Below are positions 56,481 through 64,000 of a stretch of 64,000 nt of DNA, piece by piece. Numbering within the stretch: the stretch's first letter is position 1; every line of letters begins with the position of its first letter. The position numbers and the translations under genes are program-made. Origin of the DNA: Telopea speciosissima (Eukaryota > Streptophyta > Magnoliopsida > Proteales > Proteaceae); the NCBI RefSeq assembly GCF_018873765.1, contig NC_057923.1, positions 7,576,413-7,640,412 on the forward strand, given 5' to 3'. The notes beneath the pieces were generated by a model, which did no database searches, was not told where the DNA came from, and saw nothing but the letters and a program-made list of their open reading frames with translations.

Positions 56481-58905
56481 CACGTCCAAAGTGTTTGAGT
56501 TTGTACCAATTGGACATTTTGCAACTATGTCATTTTGTAACTGAGTTATAATGCCTATTGAAAGACAGGTACTCAGATTGGTCCTTCATATGGATTTAGC
56601 TGGATTTTTACTCACTTATGAGATTTAACATACCTTTCTTTTCTTGCTCTTGATATTATATTTCATGAGTTTCTATAAGTAAATCTGTAGTTGCTGGTAA
56701 TACTGTATTGGTTATATTGGATTTTGTGCAATGCTGTTATCCTTATTTGTTCTGTAGATCAACTTATGCTCAATACCTTCTTGCATTATTGCGAATACAG
56801 TTCCAGGAATTATGTGATAACTATCTTGGCTGCTATGCAGTTAATACTTCATTCAATACGTTGGCTTTTATGCAACATCATCTTTCTACTGGGCTCTATA
56901 TTCTTATGATTGATCTTCCAAGCCATGATATATTCATCATCAGAAGAGTTTCTTCTAATGGAAATAAGACAGTTATGGCAGAATAGAATTTTTGTAGCTA
57001 CACCCAAGTAGTTGCTAGGTTGAGTTGTTGAGAGGTTATTTGCCTCAGATCTGGCTTCATATGGCATATTATTAAAAGCCAATGTGTAATATTTGTAAAG
57101 CAGTAAATTGTCAGATTCACCATCGCAGATGTCAATCTCAATATTGGTCCGGATAAAGATTGGAATGGATTTGGATTGAACAGGAATTGATCAAAATATG
57201 TCCTAACCCTAGAAATCCAGTACGTACTGGCTCCAAATCAGCCAATCTGATACCGATCTTTTATACCCTGGGTGGACATCTCTCTGCTGGGTCAAGTTAA
57301 GTGAGTTGTTCAAGTTGGACACTCTTTAGTCATGTGTCAAGTTGCTCCCTGCTTACCATGTACTAATGTGGGAAAGGGTGATATACAACTCCTATGACCT
57401 GAACAAACCTTAACAAGTTTTTTTTTATCAGTTCTGGGGCCAAACATGATGACATAAAGTCAATTTTTAATTGCTCAGGTAGATATCAGCCTAGTAATTA
57501 TAAGAATTTGATTAGCTTGTCATTCTTGCAAGGAACTAATAGGATTTTGATTGTCTATCTTCAGTGTTGTCTGTGTTGTTTGTCTGATTCAGGTCATTTG
57601 AATATGGACTTTATAATTTGGAACTAATGTTATGCTAAATTTTTGTGATGACGTACCTATATTAGAAGATTATGACAAATTTTAAGAGTGAACTTTTCAA
57701 AATGCTTCAAGGAATTAACTTTGCATTGCACCTGGCAAGATGGTTTGGTATTTTATAAAGGACATTGGAGTACTACCAGGGAAGGAAAGAATCAGAGTAT
57801 TCTTTTGTGCTAATTAGTTTGGCGGAATGTACTTATAAACTCTAATCTTTTTTGGGCTAAACTGAAGGAGCTAATGGAGCAAATTTTTGGACCTTTGCAA
57901 GGAACCCTTGGAATGGTAATTCCTGGCGTCTAGAAATTGAGAACCAGGGGAAGGGAAATCATTCCTAGGCTTACTGAGGGAGAACTAATGATGTTGTAAA
58001 TTATAAAATTTCAGAGATTGCTATAACGGAGAACGGTGTTCAGCTAGTTCTGAATTGGATAATAGTGTGAATCTCTTCATGGTTATTTTTGTGATTATTT
58101 AATAAGGCTCCTAAACAAAGTAAAAAAAGACCATTTCATCTAAGCTTGGGAGTTGGTTTAGAGCAGTAGAGCAGTAGAGCAGTAGAGCAGTAGAGCATCA
58201 AATTTCAAAGCTCTAAAAATTTGGAGTTTTTAGCAATCTTACTACCAGGGAATTGGCAACATCTAAACTGGTCCTTCCACAATGTTGAATCCCCACCTGC
58301 TTCCCATCCAAATCCTGTTAATGTTCCATAAAGAGGAATTGAATTTAGCTATTATGAGTTATGACACAGGATCCAATAAAGGAAGAGAAGTCCTTCCTTT
58401 CAATCTTTCATCCTGTTGCAAGAATTAGCTTATCGATACTCTCTTCCATGGAAGTTGGAACACCTTTTTTCTGTGTTTGTTGGGTAAGCATCCCTCAGAA
58501 ACCACTTGGTGGCCGTTGTATTGGCCTCTCAAACTCTCAGTGTAGATGGGAAGCAACACTCAAAAGAGTTCTAAACCAAAATGCTGATGCCAATAATCAT
58601 GTTTGCAGCAAAACAAGATCCAAACAATTCTCTTTTCAAGCAGAATTATGATGTTTTATTTAACCGCAATCTGAAGTACAAACCACAGCTCCAAAAGCTC
58701 AGGACCCAAGGGCTCCAAACAGCTTTGAACAAGACTCACGGACAATGCTTCCTAGACTTCGACTCTGATCACCACTACTTATATGTTTCTGGAGTGAGAG
58801 GAAGCGAGTGAACCTAAACCTTGTCTACTTTGGCAACGCGCCAACTAGATATGTGTATGACAGACAGACCAGGACACGAGAAAATTAATAATTCATATAC
58901 AGCAA
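56481..58905. other. 3' flank and convergent intergenic region
   Basis: No gene is recognised. A short tandem array of AGAGCAGT (about 4.7 copies) lies at 58160-58197. On the minus strand AATAAA near 58660 could be the polyadenylation signal for the minus-strand transcript above it. Confidence 0.45.
58160..58197. repeat. (AGAGCAGT)n short tandem repeat
   Basis: Four full units and a partial unit lie in perfect register. Confidence 0.9.
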
Positions 58906-59297
58906 TTACGGTAACAGATTCCTCAGCCACTCTCTATCTTCTTCGTCAGTGAACTCACAACCTGCATCTTGTCGCATCTTCTTCAATGTCTTGAAGGTTG
59001 AGGCTAGTGCTTGCTTGAGGGCTCCCAGAGTGAGTGAAGCTTCAGATTCCAATACCGTGCAATACTGAATAAATTGCTCCATCTTGATGCAGAGACCTTG
59101 CACTCAGGCTCCATCAGATATTACATCTACCTTGCCTTGTGAAGATGTTGTTGTGGTAGAACATTGTGGCCAATCCCATAATAGTTTTTTCCTAATAAAG
59201 ATAATGCACAACTCTGCTCATTGGTAAAACTGATGGCCACAAAGGAGAGGATCTCTTGTAAAGCAGAGACATTCAAAGTGACATTTCTGTGTCACTT
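58906..59297 (-). other. Unidentified minus-strand open frame, interrupted by TGA
   Basis: After a possible acceptor (CACAG near 59298), one minus-strand frame reads NVTLNVSALQEILSFVAISF ... LLGKKLLWDWPQCS ... KVDVISDGA, then TGA (59104-59106). The same frame continues VQGLCIKMEQFIQYCTVLES ... ALASTFKTLKKMRQDAGCEF and TDEEDREWLRNLLP to the stop at 58906. The amphipathic, charged composition looks coding on both sides of the TGA. I do not recognise the family. It starts 245 bp below the WHIRLY stop codon, so it could be the last exon of an unseen gene, a gene fragment, or chance. Confidence 0.35.
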
Positions 59298-59542
59298 GAT
59301 AAAAATTTAAAGCATGGAAATACTCAACATAACCAAGCATAATTTGAACAAACATTATGTAGCATGATCATCACATTCACTCAATCAAACCACTGAACTA
59401 ACTAAAGTCCTCAACCAAAAATCTCTACAATGTGTTGTATACATATCAGTTAAAGTAAGAAAATCAAAACAAGAGCTGTCCTCTACATTGAAGATTCATG
59501 AGGCCTTCACTCTTTCCCTGTCATCCAAACAGAAAATCAGAC

Positions 59543-62500
59543 CTATCTGCTCCACTCAAGATCAGCCCCATACCGAGGATTGGCATTGTTGATACGGGCA
59601 GGATCATCTGGCTTAATGGAGTTCACAAAAGCGTGCCAACCAAGAAGGTATGGAAGTATAAACTGCACATATCCACCATCAAGTCCAAAACTAGTTAGAC
59701 AAGAAAGTTGGCAATGCATGCATCAACAAGGACATTCAAAATAGAAAGCAGTGTTTTAATGGTCAGTTATATGGATATAACTTCAAGTGCAGTTCAAAAC
59801 CAAATGAAAAATCCATGTTTAAGTGCAAAACGCAGTGAAACATATTGAGACGGGGTAGAGTCATTGTAGTGACATACTGACATGGTGGGTTAAAAAAATT
59901 GTCAAAATAAATGGATAACAGAGTGTGAATTCCAGTTGGCCAAAGAGATATCATTCTAATTCTTATTATTACCATTTATTGGATTTTCAGATCCACTGTG
60001 CTTTATTCTTGGTGTTGGTGTTGTTTTCCTTATATGGATTTTCACATCAACTAAGCATTCTTGATTATAACCTGTCCAAGTGTTGGACCATGATTAGATG
60101 GTCTAGATCAACCAGCTGCTATCTAAGTTCACACAGTTATCCTTCTGGTTTGTTAATGAACTCCCTCCCACTCTGTCATCCTCTATTACCAGCTAATCTA
60201 TCATATTTTCAAATGAAAATACAAACTTCACAAGGGATGGAAAGGCAGTCACAGTACATTGAAAGCTGAAACAAGGACAGTTAACTCTGCTTTGGTAATA
60301 GGGATGTAAATGTTCTCATCCACATTTGAGATCCTGTTTTGAACACCTGCAGTAAATTATCAGAAATGTGAGTCAGAACAGGAAATCAAATGTTTTGGAA
60401 ATTTGATTTCTGTAGGCAATATCAGATATTATACCTAATTTAAAAAAAAAAAACAATTGAAACATGTAGTAAGCTAGTATAAGTGACAACTTTTTGGATC
60501 TTATCGTATGGTGATGGAAAGAAGAAGTTCATCACCAGCTAATAAATCAAATATGCAAGATCGTTTGCCCATTCATATGTTCTATACAGAATCACTAGAT
60601 TAGATAGTAGCAACAATTTTTTTATGTGGTAAACTACGACCTGAAATTTCATTTAAAGTTAGCAATGCTCCATATGTTGCACTTTGCACATGACATTTCC
60701 CACAACAAAGGGAAAAGGAGACAACAAATAGGTCTCACTATGAGAAATATCCAGTCAAGTGAATCCCAAGTTCCCAACAGATTCAAATCGCCACATCCTT
60801 GCTTAGGATAGTTAGCAGCATTGATTTAGTAAACTCTTGGCCTTGAGATCTAGGAGATCTGACAGGCTGATATCTTGTTGGATGCATGTGAAACAAAATA
60901 ACTTCAGAAAATCGCATTGTTAGAAACATTGAATGATAATAGCCATATTTATGGCTCTCACACTCAAAAGTGTTGTGTTTATGCCAGGAAAAGCAAGCAT
61001 CCGTCCACAGATTCGAGATTTCGATTTCAACCAGGTCGAAACCGAAACATTCCGCCAAATGTCAAAATTTCGGTCAAAATTTTGCACATTTCGGCCAAAA
61101 ACTGAAATGCCCATTTTGGTGGTCAAACAATTGAATTTTGCCCTGAAACTTCAGGGAAAGCATATTTAAGCATGATTACACATCCAAACCATTAGATTGT
61201 TATCAAAAATGGTAATTTGACTTCAGACCTCAGTTGCTATTGTACGTTGTAGCCTACTGTATCCTTTCTCTTATATAATCTACTCTACACATAATGTAAT
61301 ACTAGAATACACAACATTCAATAAAAACAATTGACATATGTATTAAGAATGAAGAGACATATTTAATAATATGCCAATAGTGGGAGCTTGTACGTATTCT
61401 GCAGTACCTCCTGTAAACACTCCGCCGGTATGAAAAGTTCTTAATGGGAAAGACAAGGTAACTGGGCTGCCCACCACCAACGCCTTAGGGAGGAGACTAA
61501 TGAAGCACCTAGCTGCTATTGAAGCTCCATCCATAAATGGATAAGACTTTAAGTGTCATCATAGACAATAAGTGCAGCTGTATAAGTATGACTTTTGGCA
61601 CTCCTACGCCTATGTCAGTACCACATGGTTCTAAGGAGGCTCAAAACCACTAGAAGACTGTTGCCGCCAACGGAACTGTTCCTCCGACAGTATCACAAAT
61701 GAGGCCATGTCATGGTGTGTCTGAATAAACGCTCGAAGTCCAACACAACAACCCCTATAAGTGTCATCATCAACATCCTCTTGGTAACCCAACCTAGGAT
61801 ATAGATAACCGGGTCGCAAAGATGATGTAAATGAGGACCCACGGTGGCCACTTGGTAGACAGGGCTGAAATGGTTGAGGGGATGGGTATGACAAGATGTT
61901 CTCCATAAAAGACAACCCACCCTGTGACTGACCATCATACGCAGTGGGGAATGAGGGTGCACGCAATTATCCTATTTGTCCATGCCCACCATATCCACTA
62001 CTCTCCTCCAGACTCAGGCCTCCAAGTGTACCAGACAAGCTCGTAATATCTATATCTATGCTATCCTTATGCTCATCTGGTCTGAACTGACAACACAGGC
62101 CTCTTGAGTAGCATCTACGATGGGCACATGCACTATGGTCAAAATCTAGGTGGCATGGTCAAACTAATTCTAACCTGTGGATCAGATAGGCTCATACTGT
62201 TCTTCTAAACCTCTGGCTAATGGATCACTCCCATCATCAGCACCACCATCATCATCACTAGCAGTTGGAGTTGGTGTGTGAGTGCGGGCACTGGAATGTG
62301 ACCTGTTGATGGCCTCCTCATATCCGCCGCCAAGTTGAGATTAAAAAAGGTTGAGGTTTTTGGCCAAATCCAGCAAATGATTGATGTAGATGCATTGTAC
62401 TACTCCACAATGCCTTGATACAACCAAAGATTGAAACTTTTTGGCCCAAAAAACAGATTTCCAAGGCTGCCCAGAGGTTTTGGTTGAACCACCCTTCACT

Positions 62501-62977
62501 ATATCGAAATTTCAAGATTTCAATTGAAATTAGGTATTTATTACAAATGATTGTAACATACACCAAAACGATAGAAACATATCAGCCCTTTCAATATTGC
62601 GACCAAAATTTTGCTCAAAATATGGAATTCTTTCTGATTTGTATGTTTCTACCTTTATTGAAATCAAAACATTTCGTTGTAATTTCGGTATTTCGACTGA
62701 AATTTCGAACCATGTTCATCTATATGTTCAAGTGCACTAATAATTGGCATCTGAGGAAGGCCTCAATCTGCAAAGCCTATGATAATCTTAGCAGATCTAC
62801 AAATCATTCATATTCTGATCAAAGAGCAAACAAACCAAATGCAATACATCCACATCAAGCTGTTTAATCCAACTGGCAGGGAGTTCAGAATTGAGATTAT
62901 TACTGAGATTAAAGAAATGGCCAGATCCATCTGGAAGGGGCTCGGCCTTCAAAACCTTCCTAACCTTCCCTTCGTCA
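59543..62977 (-). CDS. WHY1: WHIRLY single-stranded DNA-binding protein, last three exons
   Basis: Exons on the minus strand are 62904-62977 ([20 protein letters not shown] then FFNL and a split Ser), 60258-60346 ([18 protein letters not shown] then [11 protein letters not shown]), and 59543-59662 ([20 protein letters not shown] through [11 protein letters not shown] at 59543-59545). All phases and GT-AG borders agree (74, 89 and 120 nt). They are the C-terminal half of the Whirly domain. The family forms tetramers that bind single-stranded DNA in plastids or mitochondria and also act in the nucleus. [25 protein letters not shown] fits the plastid WHY1/WHY3 class, not WHY2. The transit peptide and the KGKAAL-containing first half lie beyond 64000. 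Confidence 0.92.
60347..61382 (-). other. WHIRLY intron, left part
   Basis: Mostly unrecognised. About 61010-61110 contains 'gtcgaaaccgaaac', 'aaaatttcggtca' and similar motifs of the same type as the hAT MITE at 46587, and may be an end of the hAT remnant to the right. Confidence 0.4.
61383..61446 (-). other. Plastid rpoC2-like fragment (NUPT)
   Basis: The minus strand reads [22 protein letters not shown]. This is the plastid RNA polymerase beta'' (rpoC2) motif [21 protein letters not shown] with two changes. Similarity is strongest over about 64 bp and fades on both sides, so it is an old nuclear copy of plastid DNA. It lies in the intron of a gene for a plastid DNA-binding protein. Confidence 0.65.
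61620..62725 (-). mobile_element. hAT transposase C-terminal remnant
   Basis: Minus-strand pieces include [19 protein letters not shown] (about 62250-62310) and the Tyr/Pro-rich tail around 61631-61966 ending SSSGFEPP. These are typical of the tail after the hAT dimerisation domain in plants. TTTCGAAATTTC-type motifs near 62500-62720, ending GAAATTTCGAACCATG, resemble the termini of the 310-bp MITE at 46587. Frames are broken. Confidence 0.45.
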
Positions 62978-63334
62978 CTACAAAGCACAACAAATTTTCA
63001 GGATAGCACAAGAACCACATCAAAACCAAAGAATATCCTACAAACAACAGCTTATAATTAATATCAGAGTTCTACAAACAACAGCTTATAGTTAAAATCA
63101 GAGTTCTACACAATGCAACAGCAATACTTGCAAATGTTGGAGCCACAGAATTTCTTAAGAGAATTCACACAAATAAATATCTCATCGGTCAATGAAATCT
63201 TTTCTAGTTAAACAATATGAAAAGCTCAGACTTGAAGTCAACTGTTTTAATACTCATCACAGCACCAAACCAGCCAGGCAGCCAATTCTGCAAAAACTAA
63301 ACAGACTTACATCACTTCTAAGATAATAAAATAA
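62978..63334 (-). other. WHIRLY upstream intron
   Basis: No exon is found here. A short duplicated stretch ('atatcagagttctacaaacaacagctta') occurs near 63040-63110. The preceding WHIRLY exon is not in the window. Confidence 0.5.
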
Positions 63335-63515
63335 GGGAAAAAGGACTGTCCGAGAGTGTACGCCCTGCGCCCAGACACATGGGGGGCGACATGACCGCCC
63401 CACCCACCATGAAATGTGCAAATGCCGCCCCACTTGATGCCCCTGTGCGCTCTCCCATTGCCCCTCCGCGTGCGCATGCACAGGAACCACGCTCCCGGAC
63501 AGAGAACACCTCCCC
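63335..63515. mobile_element. Mutator-type MITE (CCCAGAC family)
   Basis: This 181-bp element has ends GGGAAAAAGGACTGTCCGAG and CTCCCGGACAGAGAACACC plus TCCCC, and a perfect 9-bp duplication ATAAAATAA (63326-63334, 63516-63524). The interior has 'gcgcccagacacatgggggg' and 'atgaccgccccac'. It lies in a WHIRLY intron. Confidence 0.88.
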
Positions 63516-64000
63516 ATAAAATAAAATACCAAAAATGAATTCTGAGATTTCCAGTCACTGACCTGTACTAGACATTAGTCAGACTTAGAAGCAGGATGCG
63601 GAAGCAAGCCAGATGTTAGCCAGCAGGCATTCGTAGTATATAAAAATCATGTCTAAAAACAGAAGTGCATGCTTTATGAACTGTCATAATTGGTTTTATG
63701 TGAAACCATCCAAGCCGATGCATGACCACATGTAGAACTTCAAATTACATATTTGAACAGAGGAAAATGACTCAAATGTGCCAGTGAAGCAACCCAAGCT
63801 TCAGATTTCAATTGTATTAACTTCTTCATACAATCACTACAGACATGATTCCATACAAATTGCTTGCAAGAGCAACACTTCTCTTGGATGTCATTATGCC
63901 AGGCAGTTAACAATCTGAACAATACCGACAAGAAATGATGAAATAAGTTGCAACTCAAACCTGCTACCGTAAGGATGAAGAGTTTGGCACATTGTTTGCA
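63516..64000. other. Right edge, no feature assigned
   Basis: Presumed WHIRLY intron. A minus-strand frame at 63740-63958 has clustered Cys (KCCSCKQFVWNHVCSDCMKK) but matches nothing I know and does not fit the missing WHIRLY exon. Confidence 0.35.

Noticed and set aside
58361..58811. Plus-strand overlapping ORFs below the membrane-protein gene
   Set aside because: No domain, start context or splice support. Composition is like the surrounding non-coding DNA.
63740..63958. Minus-strand frame with CxxC-type cysteine clusters
   Set aside because: It looked like a zinc-binding exon, but it does not match the missing WHIRLY segment, ends without a convincing splice pattern, and I know no family with it.
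1..64000. CRISPR array, bacterial operon or defence system
   Set aside because: The DNA is plant nuclear. The only regular repeats are a degenerate satellite, microsatellites and transposon pieces.

Overview
This is plant nuclear DNA. The genes carry short GT-AG introns, and much of the window is plant-type mobile DNA: Copia LTR retrotransposons, L1-like and RTE-like LINEs, hAT and Mutator-type MITEs, and a solo LTR. It comes from a repeat-rich angiosperm. I cannot place it more closely from the sequence alone.

The window holds four single-copy genes. (1) A plus-strand V-type H+-ATPase subunit d gene has nine exons between 5721 and 13986. They cover roughly residue 61 to the stop; the first ~60 residues must lie upstream, beyond a block of truncated Copia elements. 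(2) A plus-strand F-box/WD40 gene runs from 19624 to 51253 in eight exons. Its 1461 coding bases are spread over 31.6 kb. The reading phase is kept across every intron, yet exons 1 and 2 each carry an in-frame stop, so the gene looks newly broken. (3) An intact single-exon gene at 54447-56480 encodes a secretory-pathway type I membrane protein of 677 residues. (4) A minus-strand WHIRLY (plastid ssDNA-binding) gene is represented by its last three exons, 62977 down to 59543; its 5' part lies off the right edge. From memory, the subunit d gene and the membrane-protein gene are also neighbours in Arabidopsis (At3g28710/28715 beside At3g28720).

Layout. 1-5273: three truncated Copia 5' halves in alternating orientation. 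5274-14100: subunit d gene with a fourth truncated Copia in its largest intron. 14150-19400: a MITE, a 5'-truncated LINE, LTR-like direct repeats, a degenerate tandem array and a fold-back MITE. 19624-51253: the F-box/WD40 locus. Intron 1 holds a long antisense LINE. Intron 2 holds a complete Copia with AAAAC target duplications. Intron 3 holds an antisense RTE LINE that was itself hit by a 2.5-kb solo LTR and by a hAT element containing a second hAT element. 51254-54446: MITE-rich intergenic DNA and a promoter. 54447-58905: membrane-protein gene and flank. 58906-64000: an unidentified minus-strand open frame and the WHIRLY 3' half, whose intron holds a hAT remnant and a short plastid rpoC2-like piece.

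The least expected signal is regulatory. Two related but diverged Copia LTRs each carry a perfect plant snRNA-gene upstream element (GTCCCACATCG) exactly 33 bases before a TATA box, the spacing of plant RNA polymerase II snRNA promoters. The tandem array at 17.8-18.7 kb carries the same motif with 24-26 base spacing. I saw no defence system, CRISPR array, rRNA gene or tRNA gene.
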